This document shows, in pieces, positions 23,157 to 34,995 of a DNA stretch of 64,000 bases (within the stretch, counting starts at the first letter, position 1; each line of letters starts with the position of its first letter). The stretch is from Hofstenia miamia (Eukaryota > Xenacoelomorpha > Acoela). Both the position numbers and the translations under genes were made by a program. The stretch spans positions 1,763,997 to 1,827,996 of the forward strand of contig SCFE01000030.1 of assembly GCA_004352715.1 (NCBI GenBank), read 5' to 3'. The notes under the pieces are model-generated. The model did no database searches. It was not told where the DNA came from and saw only the letters and a program-made list of their open reading frames with translations.

Positions 23157-24547
23157 TTACAGTAGGAGTTTGACTGTGGGACCAAACAGGAGCTTTTGCA
23201 TCTCCTCAATCATTTCTGCTTCTAGGATGTTGTCCCAAGACATAACTTTGGCGTATCTAGGTTGCTGGGTAATTTGCATAAGTGTTTCCCTCTGCATAAT
23301 TTCTTCACTTCTCAGGCAGAAAAACTCAATCTCTTGCAGATGGGAACTGATAGGGCAATTTCTTCTTAGATTGTTTAATCTCTGCATAAACATATTGTAG
23401 AACCTTTCATAAAGACAAAGGCCTTTGAGTGCTATCATGAGAGTCATGAGCACATCCATGTCTGAAGTATGGACATCCTCAGGGCTGATCTGGGTGTTCA
23501 GATAGAAGTGAATGAAAACCTTATCTAAGTGATCCCATGCATGTTGCATAATCCATGAACAGGGAGCAATATTCATTGACCTGCTGTAAAGTAATTTCCT
23601 CTGGATCTGTAAACTCTGCTTGTAGCATGGTAATAATCTTGATTTGTTTAGTGATGTTATAGTATCACGTGAGGGTTTCAATGTTATTTATCCACATCAG
23701 ATTGCCAGATGCCTGAAACAGAATGAGAACACAGGGATCCAGCATTGCAATATTGTTATGGATCTTTGTTAGCTGAGTGAGATCAGTTGGGCCTTTTGGA
23801 AAATATCTTTGATCATAAGCTTCCCATCAATGTAGACATGTTCCAGGTTTCCACCTTTGAACAGGGTGTCCTGAGTCTCTTTATACACCTTTGATTGCAT
23901 TTACTTACTGATCTTGGCTGCTGTGGAGACATAATTGATAGAGTTGGAAAGGTGAGCAGAGACATTCCCTTACCCCTTCTTAAAGTGCCATGATGGTAAA
24001 ATAAGCAGAGTCATTACACAGGGTGGAGGAATACACAATAAGTTATGTTTGTCTGCATGGCTTTCAACATTGTTGAGCACGACTTTTCTCTCAGCATGGT
24101 GGTCCCAATGGTAACAGGGTAATTAATCTTGGCATCTTTAATGGAGTTCCAGAATGTGCTGTGGAGTCCATGCTTGTGGAGTTTATTGACCTGAGAGTTG
24201 GAGATGCAAAGGCAGGACATGGTACATTCTATGTCCAAGGCTATTTGTTGCACAGGCAATTGTAGAAGTACCAGCTCCTCCTTAGTAAACATTTCTGTTA
24301 AACACCACTTCATTAGACCTAATGTGTAGTTGTCTCTGTTCTGCTCAATAATGTGGTTGATGATGGAGAGTTTCTCAGTAAACTCATAGGGGTGGTGTTC
24401 TATGGTTAAGATTTGCTTGTCCTCAGTGATTGACCACGCTGGTGTAGGTATGGGAGAGCTCATGACTCCAGAAAAGTTTTGAAGGTTAATGGCTTCAATA
24501 AGTGCTTTGGTTCCAGGCAATACCTCAACTGCAGATGAGGATAACAA
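23157..24547 (-). pseudogene. Third ORF of element C, function unknown
   Basis: Lies between pol and the 3' LTR. Open pieces: 24547-24014 (177 codons, begins '...SAVEVLPGTKALIEAINLQN') and 23681-23157 (174 codons, Leu/Met-rich, helical character). The first piece has 'LLQLPVQQIALDIECTMSCL' and 'AKINYPVTIGTTM', both paralleled in fragment E, so the ORF was part of the gypsy lineage and is not a chance frame. By position it would be an env-like gene or an accessory gene. I see no furin-type site, no clear fusion peptide and no C-terminal membrane anchor. Broken by stops between the two pieces. Confidence 0.5.
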
Positions 24548-24838
24548 ATCCTCTTCACTCTGTTCATCTCAGGGGTTATGTCTTCACCCCACTCATCTCC
24601 TCATGGGCGGCTGGTTTTCAGTTCATTTCATCTGATGTTACTTGGTTGCTAAGCATAAAGATTAATTAAGTTCCCAATCTTGGGTATTTAAGTGATCTAA
24701 ATACTCTTGGTCACTAACTCTACATCTAGGCAAAATATAAGTAGCAGTAACATTGCTACTATTACCAAGGTTGCTATCATAATCAACCTTGGTGAGGTCG
24801 TCTTCCTCACACTCAGTGAGGTTAGTATAATTCTCAAG

Positions 24839-27800
24839 TTAATTTACTCTGTCATCAACAAGTGAAAATTCACTGTTAGGGTCAATGACAACATTACTAA
24901 TATCTTTAATTGTTTGTTTGAGTTGTTGGAAATGGGCGACTCTCCCATTACTCAATAAATATCTATGGTGGTCTAACACCTTTGTGATGGTAAACAGACC
25001 TTGCCAGTTGGTAGCAAGCTTCCACACTTGATTTGCATCAGTGACCTGGCAAGGAAAATAAGCAAAGACTTTGTCACCAATCTTGTGAGGCTCACCATAC
25101 AGTTTGTGGTTGAAATTCCACTGTTGACAGATAGCAGATTGATTAGTGTTCCAACAGATAGTTAAATGTACTTCTTGAAACTCATGTAACATATGATTCA
25201 CAAAATTCTCCAACATAGGCTCATTACAATCAGGAAACATGATGGAAAGAGGCTTGCTTGCCTCTTGACCAACATAGCTTTAAAGGGGCTGATCTTAGTG
25301 GTAGAATATACCATAGTATTATAAAATTACTCTACTGCCTCAATAACATGTTTCCAATTTCTGCCCACTGCTCAAATTAATTTGATAAGTATGTTTGAGT
25401 CTTTCCACAACTCTGTTCAACTGCAGGTGATATGTGGTGGTGAACTCGTGGAGTATCTCAAGCTCTTGCATCAAGGTCTCCATAAGGTGGTTGTTGAATT
25501 GAGGACCATAATCTGAAATTGGGCACTCCATGGGCCCAAACTTAAGGATCCATTCCTTGACCACTTTCTCTCCAATAATCTTGGTGGTGGTGCTGTTGAG
25601 GGGGATGAGTCAAGCATACTTTGTGAAATGGTCAATAAGTATGAGAAGGTACTGGTACCCTTCCTCATTGCAAGAGAGCTTCTCCATATGCACAAATTTG
25701 TTTTTTGTGTTCCACAGCTCTGCTATGAATCTCATCTCACTGCTCCAGAACATGTCCAGCTCCTTGCAATAGACAAGTAGTGTATTTGTTGATCACATCT
25801 TGCACTGTGGCTCTAATACCAATAGTTATGTATCTTGCATTAAATGTTCACTCTGTTTGAATGATACCTAAGTGGCCTTTCTCATGAATCTTTTCCAAAA
25901 GATCTCTTCAAAAGTACTCAGGGACAGCCAACCAACTATTTCAGCTCCATCTGTAAAGCAGGCTGGCATCAGTCTGTTTTAAGTTGTAGTGCCAAAAATA
26001 TCTGTTGGCAACAGGGCTGAGGATGTAATTATCATTCTTTAGTTTAGCTATGCATTTGCTTAGTACCTTATCATAGCATTGGTGATGTGTGATTTCTGCT
26101 TTGGTAATCTCCTCTTTCACTAAGATAGGGAGGATCACATTTCTGTTGCAATCTGCACTGATCTCAGGCAGACACTTGTAATTGCTGAAGGGAATAAGCC
26201 CAAATGGCATCTTCTCCCTGGGTGGCTTCCAGAGATCATGCTCATAGCTAGGGAGAGCAGTTCAATAATCTGTATTGTTGTGCAGTCTCCCTGGACAGTG
26301 TTTGATGGAGAATGTAAAATCATTTAAATACTTGATACATCAGGCAACAATGTTGGACTTGTCCCTGGAGAATTTCTTCAGCCATGCCAGCACTGAGTTA
26401 TTGGTATACACAGTAAACTGATGGCCCAGAATAAAGAAACAAAATTTCTTCAGACTTTCAACTAAAGCTAGCATTTCTGCCTTGGTCACACTGTAGTTTT
26501 GCTCAGTGTTTCAGAGCTTGTGGCTGAAGTACTGGATGGGACTCTCTTTCCCATCAATAACCTGACTGAGCATGCCACTGATAGCAACAGAACTGGCGTC
26601 ACAATCAATAAGGAATTCCTTTGAATAGTCCAGTGTGTTTAAGCTGGGAATTCTTCTAATTTCTTTCTTAACAGCATTGAGCTCTTCTTGCTTGGCCCAG
26701 CTCCATCTAAATTCCGCATTGCACTGTAGTAAGTTAGAGATATGCTTGGTCTTATTTGCTAACTCTGAGATGAAGGCTCCACAATAATTCAAGAATCCTA
26801 TAAGACATTGAACATCCTTATGAGAACAGGGAGTTTCAATTTTATCAAGGTGGCCTTTTGTGTCATTTCTAATGGAAATACGACTGGGTTCAATTATTCT
26901 TCCAAGAAAAGTAGCATGCAGTTGTAACAAAGAACACTTATTTCCATTGACTCAGAGACCAGATTTGTATAACAAATTAAGAGTGTGTCCAAGCCTTTCC
27001 AGATGCTCAGAGAAATTGTTACCAGTGATGAGGATATTGTCCATATAAGCCATTATGCCTGGCTCAAGTACATTAGCACCATTCCAGAGCATGCAAGTAA
27101 TGTAATGCTGAAATGTTGCAGGGGTGTTGCAGAGCCTGAAAGCCATGCACTTCCATTTAAAGAAGCTGTACAGAGTTATGAAGGTGGTCTTTGAAATATC
27201 AGCAGGCTTCATTGGCACCTGCCAGTATGCTTTGCACAGGTTGAGGCATGTGAATAACTTATATCAACTAGCATCATAAAGGAGGTCCTCAATGCATGGA
27301 AGCAGGTACACATCCTTGACTGTAACATCATTGAGCTTTCTAAAGTCCATGCAAAGGCAGTACTTGTTGCCTTGTTTAATAAAGATGGTGGGAGCTGCAT
27401 AGGGGCTATTACTAGCCTGAATAATGCCATTTTCTATAAGATCACTCAGGATCTTTTCATACTCTTCTCAGAGGTTTTCTGGTACTCTTCTAATGGGCAA
27501 GTGAAGTGGATGATTGTTCTTGGTTAATATGGAATGCTGTTTGAGAAAAGCCTGACCAACACTAATTGAACCATAGTTGAAAACCTCATGATGTTGCCAG
27601 AACAGATGAGAGCTCAGATGTGGATGAGTCTGTTCATTAACAAGAGGGATCTGGATGGTATCAATTGGCTCAGCCAGATCATGAATGGCAGTTAATATCA
27701 GTGAATAGGCAGTTGCCAGGAATTCCAGACAAACCAGAGTTGCAACAAATTTCAGTTGAGAAGGGTCTATTTTAACCAGAGAATCAGAGCTATTTAGAAT

Positions 27801-28201
27801 AGTAACACATGTTCTTCCATTTGAGACAAGACAGAGATCAGGGAAGAAGTTAAGTCCACAGAAGTGTTTTCCCTTAAATGACAGGGACACATTGCCAATG
27901 ATGAGGCTCAACAATTACTATTGATAACAATTAGATTGACAATGAATAGTTCCTGCTGAATGCATATCTCTAGGTTAGGTATGCAACCTTTGAGTGAAGG
28001 GGACTTTCCAAAAGCATCCAACAGATGTGCAGTAGATGGAAGTAAATCATTTTGTGACAGACATAACTTAGAGCAACAAGAGTCACTAATGATCAAGGCT
28101 GAGACCCCAGTATCAATGGTGACATTTATTAAAGATCCATTTATATCTACTGGGATAACATTTGTATGCAACAGTGAAGTGATTAACAGGATGTTGTACA
28201 C
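24839..28201 (-). pseudogene. pol of element C: protease, RT, RNase H, integrase
   Basis: Read on the minus strand from right to left. Aspartic protease near 28110 ('VTIDTGVSALIIS', DTG triad). RT from about 27480: 'YCLCMDFRKLND' (27360s), 'LNLCKAYWQVPM', 'FRLCNTPATFQ', and the catalytic box read as 'AYMDNILI' (about 27055), i.e. Y-M-D-N where Y-x-D-D is expected. RNase H: 'KEFLIDCDASSVAISGML' (about 26625-26572). Integrase zinc region near 25880 ('HEKGHLGI') and core 'ISDYGPQFNNHL' (about 25520) with 'VVERLKHTY', so the second Asp and Glu are kept. The chromatin-side C-terminal part ends at 24839 ('LYGEPHKIGDKVFAYF'). At least a dozen stops or shifts. Decayed. Confidence 0.85.
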
Positions 28202-28261
28202 ACATTTTCTAGTAGGCTGGGCTCCAACTAGTTTAAGTGAGCAACTGAGCTGATGGGTGAC

Positions 28262-29832
28262 TCAGGAGGACACTCTCAGTTCATCAATGATGAAGCCTTT
28301 GCCATCAGTGACTAAATGAATTACAGCTTGGCACTGAGATTTAGTGTGCCCTTTCTGGCCACAGTGAAAACAATGAGTCTGTTCAAGCTCTATTTTCACA
28401 GTGGAAGCAACCATGTTTGAAGCAGCAGGAGGTTTCTGTGAAGAAGAACCAACTTTAAGATCTCTGGCATCCTTGACAATACAAGTGGTGTTGTGCAACA
28501 TATATATGATGCTTATAGCCTTACAAATAATTAGGCTGAGATTGTCTTTGGGATCACACTTGAGTTCAAGGTGGGTGCAAATGTTAGGTGGGAAGCCTCA
28601 ACAAATATACAAGAAAAGATCATGCTTCAAATACTCAGAAGTGAGCTTGCTTAAAAGAAAAAACCTTTCCACCTGTGTGATGTACATGTGAAAGTCATCA
28701 CCCCTTTTGAACAAAAGATTGCAAAGTAGCATCTTATACTGATGTTTAATATGAGGGGCCTTGTAATGGTCCTCAAAGTAACCAATAAGAAGCTGGTAAT
28801 TAGTCTTCATGTCCCAATCCAGCATCATGTACTGATTGTACACAAGACCTTGAAGGTATGTAGGGAATTGAGCAATGGCAGAATCTTGCATAGCCTTGTA
28901 CTGCTGCATGGTTAACTCAAAGAGAAAAAACTATTCTTCAAAAGATTGTGAAATTTTGTCAATCTTTCAGGTGAATTTCAGTAATATAGAATGACAATTA
29001 AATAAGTTAGCAGTATCAGCCCCAACAGCAGTCATGGGTAGGATCAATTGAGTAAAGTTAGGGCCACTCTTCAGAGCAGATGTAGAGAGATCACATGACT
29101 GTGGTGGAATAATCAGAGTTACAACAGTGGGGATAACACGATTGTTTACAGGTGCAGGAGGCAAAACAGTCACACTTGGCACAGACAAAATTGGAGTGGC
29201 AACTGTTGTTAACATGGAAACTTGAGTCAAAGCAGACTGTGTAAAGGTGGGCTCTCCAACTGTGAATGAAGTAGCAGGGGTAACAAATTGAGGTGTCAAT
29301 GGCATAAAGGATGTGACTATAGGAATGCTCAGAAGTTGAGCAGAAATCATTTCAGAAATTTGTTCAGAAAAGCATTTGGAAAAGGTGTCCAGAACGTCTT
29401 GTTAAGCATAGTGAGTTACATATTCAGAGTCAAGACTGGGAGAGTGAAGAATGAGGTGGCTGCTCTGTCACAGTGGAGAGGTAGGCAGAGGCATTGCCAA
29501 AGTCTGGAGTTGAATTTCCAAAGCATTGATTGAATCAATGAAATAATGCTCTCTCAGTTGGGTATCATGGGCCTGTTTTTGCATCTCAGCTTGAAGCAAG
29601 TCTAGGCATTGCTTGCAAGCAAGACATTGACTAGCTTGTTTGGCAAGGGCAGCTTGAAGCTGATTGATCTCAGTGCTTTGAGGCTCTGGAGGAGTGAAAT
29701 AGGGGTTGAAGGACAAAGTAGAAACAATAGAACTAATTCCAGTGGTGAAGGAGCAGTGTCCAGGCTGCTAGCACTCACACTGGGGAAACCCTGAGTGGGA
29801 GTCCCATTACAAGATAAACTACTAAAATCCAC
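28262..29832 (-). pseudogene. gag of element C
   Basis: Starts at ATG 29832 ('MDFSSLSCNGTPTQGFPSV'), continues over frameshifts through a Gln-rich coiled-coil-like part (29716-29468) and a Thr/Val/Pro-rich linker (29350-28967) to a gag core at 28909-28598 ('AQFPTYLQGLVYNQYMMLD'). It ends with a single zinc knuckle 'CFHCGQKGHTKSQC' (about 28375), a perfect CX2CX4HX4C. Frame breaks between the blocks. Confidence 0.8.
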
Positions 29833-30344
29833 TTAGCAAGGAAAACAGTAAGAAAATTCAGAAAGGAATTCCAACAAATCAAGAGAAATTCCAACTGGGT
29901 TCAGAGAAACAAAAACTAACAATGGTAACAGCATGGTGTAGGGTACAGTATTAAATCCAAATTCTAGGAGAATGAGAATACAACAAGGTAACAACCAAAG
30001 ACAAGTAAGAACAATGTTGAAGCTCAGTGACAGCTTCAAAGTGCAGAACTGCAGTGTAAAACTAACATAAGAGGCAACATTATGCATCAGTTGGTAGTGA
30101 AGTTGATTCACAGCCAGGGGAATCAACTACCCAACTGGCTCACACCAAAGAGAAAGAACAAAACCAAATACAATAGAGAAACAGTAATGGCTCAGCACTA
30201 TGTTACAATCACCAGGCAAAAATCAGATGACTGCTTTGGTATGTACAAAAGCATCACAATCAGAGTTCATCTCCAGGCATTGATTTGCCTGCACACTTCA
30301 ACAGAATAGAGTAGAGAGTTCAACTGACACCTTAATTTGTCCAG

Positions 30345-30363
30345 AATCACGTCAGGGTCACCA
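30345..30363 (-). promoter_or_regulatory. Primer-binding site, tRNA-Trp type
   Basis: Directly next to the 5' LTR the minus strand reads TGGTGACCCTGACGTGATT. This complements the 3' end of animal tRNA-Trp (…AATCACGTCGGGGTCACCA, from memory) over about 19 nt with one mismatch. Confidence 0.8.
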
Positions 30364-31312
30364 TGTAGAATCATGGGGGAGCTCTGGCTACTCTAGCAGT
30401 ACTGGGTAACTCAAGAGTTTAGATTGAAGGTTGTAAAGTCTACTGTAGCAGAGAGTGACCCACATTCCAACATGAAACATACATTGGTGGTTCACTGATT
30501 TTGCCAAACAAATACAGAGATTTCATTCCATAACAGACTCCAGCAGTGACCAATTCACACAACATCATGCTGAAGCCATATCTTTGAAGCCATCCCTACT
30601 TGCCAAGGTGTTAACTGTGTGTCTCAAGTATTAAATTCTAGCTCAATAAACAATTTTTTTCAGAGTTCTCTTATCTCAGCTCATGTAAATAGATAATAAA
30701 CAAAAGGCATGTAGTTACCATACATTCATGTTTGCCAGTGGCATAGTATATTTGCAATGTGTTAGTTATTAAGTGCATGTATGAGTTGATCAAATAAAAG
30801 TGGTTATTCCCTACATGTAATCATAACCTAAAGTGACCATGATTTGGGCTGTCACTGTTAAGGAGCTATTTGTTGCCACAGACCCAGTGCAGTTTCCTCC
30901 CAAATTGCTGCTGAATCTTAAGCAATAGTTATCATTATCAAATCTTTAACTATGAATCTAAAGGGGGTTAATAGATAATAAATTGAAAAGATCAAACACA
31001 GTAGAAGGAAGCCAAATGTATTGTGTGCTTCACTACAGTGACTCAGATATTTATTACACAAATCTGTAACTTATTACCTGAATTGTTTACAAGTTTAAAG
31101 CACAATTTCCCTTGCAAAGTTAAAACAAGCAATCACACATAATTCAAATCATAATTCAAATAACTACACTCAAAATTTAAATAATTGATTAAAAGAAATT
31201 GATACAAATGGATAGCAGTGAATCAGGAAATCAAAATGTCAAAAAGTCGCAACACTATTTCAGAGTGCCAAAATAATAAGATCAAAAAAAGTAGGCCCTG
31301 AGTGACTCTACA
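30364..31312 (-). repeat. 5' LTR of element C
   Basis: 949 bp, ends TGTAGAATCA and GACTCTACA on the plus strand. Differs from the 3' LTR by scattered substitutions and small indels. Confidence 0.93.
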
Positions 31313-32104
31313 ATATGTTTCAAGTCAAAACATATCAAAAGAGCATCAAGAACAAGAAACTCCTTTATTGGTACCTTGAATTAGCAGAGTATCAATATAC
31401 CATTTCATACAGACCAGGCAATGAAAACACCAAAGCTGATGCTTTATCCAGGTTATCCCACAAAAGATCTGAATTATTGCTCAAAACAGTACATGAAAAT
31501 CTTGCTCATCCAGGAATTTCTAGGATGTGGCATTATGTGAGAACAAACAACTTGCCTCTCTCATTGCAAGATTTAAAAAACTTGGTTGATTTGTGTGCTG
31601 TTTGTCATCAACTCAAACCTTCTTTCTGAAAGAAACTCTCTGTTGATGCCCATTTAATCAAGTCAACCAAGCCATTTGAATGCCTGTCCATTGATTTGGT
31701 GGGTCCCAAGAAATCCACTGTGGGAATGGAAAATTGCTTCATTCTTACAGTAATTGATGAATACAGTCATTTTCAATTTGCATTCTCACTGTCAGAAACT
31801 ACATCTGGGGTAATTATTGAGCTGCTGGAACAGCTGTTCAATATTTTTGGTTTTCCTCTATCTCTGCATTCTGATCATGGAACACAATTCCAGAAGTTTG
31901 AGTTTACCAATTTCTGCAAACAATATGGTATTTCTCAATCCCACACATCTCCTTATCACCCTCAGGGAAATGGTCAATGCAAGAAGGCAAACAGTGTAAT
32001 CTGGAAAGCCATTTCCTGTCTTCTTCTTTCAATGAATCTGCCAGAAGAAGTGTGGGAGAGAATTCTTGGTCAAGCATTAGCCTCAATTTTCAATATATGC
32101 ACAT
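31313..32104 (+). pseudogene. Gypsy fragment D: RNase H end and integrase
   Basis: Plus strand. Begins inside the RNase H tail with 'YWYLELAEYQYTISYRPGNE' and 'ADALSRL'. Then the integrase zinc region ('HENLAHPG...CAVC', HHCC), and after one stop (31627) the catalytic core: 'SIDLVGP', 'TVIDEYSHF', 'HSDHGTQF', 'PYHPQGNGQC'. The residue where the catalytic Glu is expected ('NGQC-E-R') is Lys ('QCKKAN'), so it could not be active. The left side is cut exactly at the LTR end of C and the right side ends at 32104 before the core's helical tail. Sequence unlike B/C, so a different gypsy lineage. Confidence 0.85.
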
Positions 32105-32650
32105 AACTATATTAAATAAATGGATAATTCTTCTGAAAATATTATGACTGTGTTAATTCTATGCAATGAATCTTGTATGCAGCAATTGTTAACAAAGAAA
32201 TAAGCAATGTGTTCATGATATTAAAAAGATTGCAATTAGGACATTAAATATTATCAATTAAATACTATATATTTGTTATCATTAAATATGTAAAATCAAA
32301 GTTGATTTAACATTTTTTATTCACTTGCTTACACTATAATAACTGAAACAATTTCACAATGATGTGCTTAATCATTGCAGGTACATAAAAATAAGTTCCA
32401 AGCTAATTATCTTAATGAAATGTAAATAATACTGAATGAAAATAACACCAAAATTAAAGACATTAATGCTCACATGATTTGGTCCCATTTATAAGTGTTC
32501 CTATTCATTTATTGAGAGAAAATTTTGCAATATTGAAATATGAAATTGGGAACAATCAAGATGAGAAACATATACACATCATGTAGAACTTAATCACGAA
32601 GGACTTATTTTATATAATTATATTACTCTGTGTCACTTAGGCAATGTTTA
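32105..32650. other. AT-rich stretch, no gene seen
   Basis: No ORF, RNA gene or clear repeat that I can support. Confidence 0.4.
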
Positions 32651-32658
32651 AAACATTT

Positions 32659-32797
32659 ATGACAACCATAAGATAGTTTTTTTATGTTGTAAGATAATGC
32701 ATTGACAAATTTAAGTACACACCATTTTCAATGGTTGGTAAATTCGTCAATGCATTATCTTAGAGCCATCAGAAATTATCTTACAACAGTCAAAGAA
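32659..32797. repeat. Foldback repeat 1
   Basis: 'GTAAGATAATGCATTGACAA' is matched inverted by 'TTCGTCAATGCATTATCTTA' around an AACCATT core; a ~140-bp palindrome of the same family as 32955-33100. Confidence 0.8.
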
Positions 32798-32954
32798 ATA
32801 TGTTACTATTAAAATCAGTACAAAATATCTCCAATAAAATTAATCAAAGATGACTATCAATACAATATTAATTTAATGCTTATATGCTATTACTATTTAA
32901 CTAGATGTCTCTTGAGCAATGTCCCAATTAAGTTCACTTTAAGCAAAATGACTT

Positions 32955-33100
32955 TTTCTGACAGTTGTAAGATAAATTTTGACAGCCATAAGATAATGAA
33001 TTGACAGATTTAAGTACCAACCATTTTCAATTATTGGATGTTAAATCTGTCAATTCATAATCTTATGGCTGTCAGAATTTATCTTACACCTGTCAGAAAA
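32955..33100. repeat. Foldback repeat 2
   Basis: Nearly perfect palindrome: TTTCTGACAGTTGTAAGATA on the left, and its inverted copy at the right ending TGTCAGAAA. Half-length about 70 bp with a short centre. Confidence 0.88.
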
Positions 33101-33297
33101 GATTTAACTATGGAAATCACTCTTATCCAATGGCATTAATCAAAAAGCATTATCAATGTGGTAAATAGCAAAATAATTAAAAATATTAAAATACCTTTTG
33201 AAGTTTAAGTAATTGATTAACTTGAAACCTTTGAAAAATTTAGAAAATTATATATGTAGGAAGCAAGTGAAATGTTGTTTCAATGCCATTCTCATAT

Positions 33298-33455
33298 ATA
33301 CTATTTTAACTAGATGTCTCTTAAGCATTGTCCCAATAAAGATCATTTTAAACAATAACGACTTTTTCTGACAGTTGTAAGATAAATTTTGACAGCCATA
33401 AGATTATGAATTGACAGATTTAAGAACCAACCATTTTCAACAATTGTTGACATGG
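33298..33455. repeat. Half copy of foldback repeat 2 with its flank
   Basis: Repeats 32885-33050 in direct orientation ('AACTAGATGTCTCTTAAGCA...TTTTTCTGACAG') but lacks the right arm. The flank is included, so this is a local segmental copy and not a new insertion. Confidence 0.75.
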
Positions 33456-33884
33456 CAATTGGTAATTAGCATCAAAACGAAAATTTTGATTTTACATTTT
33501 TTTCTGTATATACGTTTAGGGTATAAATGCATAGTTTCTTATGTTTAATTAACTTATTATTTATGCTTCAAATAGCTTAAGTTTCCCATACACTGTTAAA
33601 GCAATCTAAAGCATTTTTTAAAAAATATTGTTGATTTTTGCTCATTTGGACGTAAATCTCTATTCAGATTTCATATTCAGCTTTTTCTAAGTGAAAAAAT
33701 GTCGGTTAGTATTTATTAAATATAAATCTATAGTTTTATTAAGCGCTCTTTATTTTATAGAATGGTTGTGACCATAGGCGGCTCGTGCGTGTAAGCAAGG
33801 CAAGCACTGCTTGGCCAATAATTTTTTAATGAAAGAATTTCATTCTTAATTGCATGAACTTATAATAATGTACAAATCATAAAT

Positions 33885-34131
33885 TATTATGGCGATATTG
33901 TACTTTAGGGGACCCAGTTTATGTGACGTCATAAAATGGGTATGAAACTCTAACCCTAACCCCAATCCCTCACCCAAAACTTTGGTGTTTTGCAAAAAAT
34001 TAATCAACAAGATGAAATGCAATATAATTGCATTGGTTGGAGAGTAGGGTTAGGGTTAAGGTTAGAGTTTAATGCCCATTTTATGACGTCACTCAAACTG
34101 GGTCCCCTAAAGTACAATAACGCCATTATTA
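33885..34131. mobile_element. Foldback MITE with telomere-like core
   Basis: Arms of about 100 bp ('TTTAGGGGACCCAGTTT' and 'GACGTCATAAAATGGG' inverted on the right). Toward the centre each arm has CTAACCCTAACCCC-like repeats (right arm GTTAGGGTTAAGGTTAG). Confidence 0.85.
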
Positions 34132-34379
34132 GTTTTGCTTTAAAACAATATTCAAGAATCAAGTAATAAATGACTTGAATTAGGAAATAATTCGTTACGA
34201 TTTGCTTTAAAAATAATTGAATGATTGCGCCACAGCAAGCAAATGCCTTATTGCGGTACCTACGCTCGCTCAAACAATTAAATTACATCCGTTTTCTTCT
34301 ATTCATCGTGCGAAGATTTAGTTAGCAAAGCAAGCACTCCGCTCATTGCTTCACATTGAAATATCTCCATTGTACGTTG

Positions 34380-34995
34380 TAGCAAGAAAAATTGCAAAAC
34401 CCTTCACGTCGCTAATTATTTCAGTGGTTAGATGTGCGATTTTATCAAAATGTGACAGATCACGCGTGACTGATCACATAGTCTAAACATAGGCTAAAGA
34501 ACCACGCAAAAATTTTAATTCAATACAATAATCCAAAAGTAAGCATGGTATTTATTATTTAAATCAATCAGAAACATTTTTACATTCAAGCAGTACCAGA
34601 AACAAAAAATATATTTGAGCGAGGCTCCTATTTGGTATATAATTTTTTCGCATTTATTACCTCATGGATTCCTTGTCCAATATTCATTCAAACAATCAAA
34701 TATAACGTGCATATTTTAAGGTGATATGTGGAAAAAAAAGTTTCCTATCATCAACATGCCTTCAGTTGTAAAAATCGACAAAATTCTTATTTAATATTTT
34801 GAAATGCACGATTTATTTACTGCATTACCAAAAATTTGTAAATATTTGAAATTATACAAACTATTGGATTTTGATCACCATCTTGCAGAACGATTATTTT
34901 CTGTTTAAAAAATAAATAAATTTTTAATGGTTTTTTATTTACTGACTATTTTGATTACATAAAAAATATTTGCTTGCCTAACTTTTGCATTCACG
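34380..34995 (+). repeat. 620-bp direct duplication, copy 1 (ends at an N)
   Basis: Very similar to 35378-36000 ('AATTATTTCAGTGGTTAGAT' through 'CTTTTGCATTCACG'). Copy 1 stops exactly at the single N at 34996. Confidence 0.9.

Larger units (their letters stand above)
22165..31312 (-). mobile_element. Gypsy element C, near full length
   Basis: A 9.15 kb element on the minus strand with two LTRs, a tRNA-Trp-type primer site, gag, pol in the order protease-RT-RNase H-integrase, and a third ORF. Frameshifts and stops are present in every ORF, and the LTRs differ at many places, so it is not recent. Pol order (integrase last) fits the Ty3/gypsy superfamily. The bases next to the two ends (AGTAG, ATATG) do not form a target duplication, and the flanks belong to two unrelated gypsy remnants on opposite strands (E and D). 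Confidence 0.92.

Noticed and set aside
33950-34060. Possible telomere or internal telomeric site from TTAGGG-like repeats
   Set aside because: Only two to three units per arm, in opposite directions and inside a defined foldback MITE.
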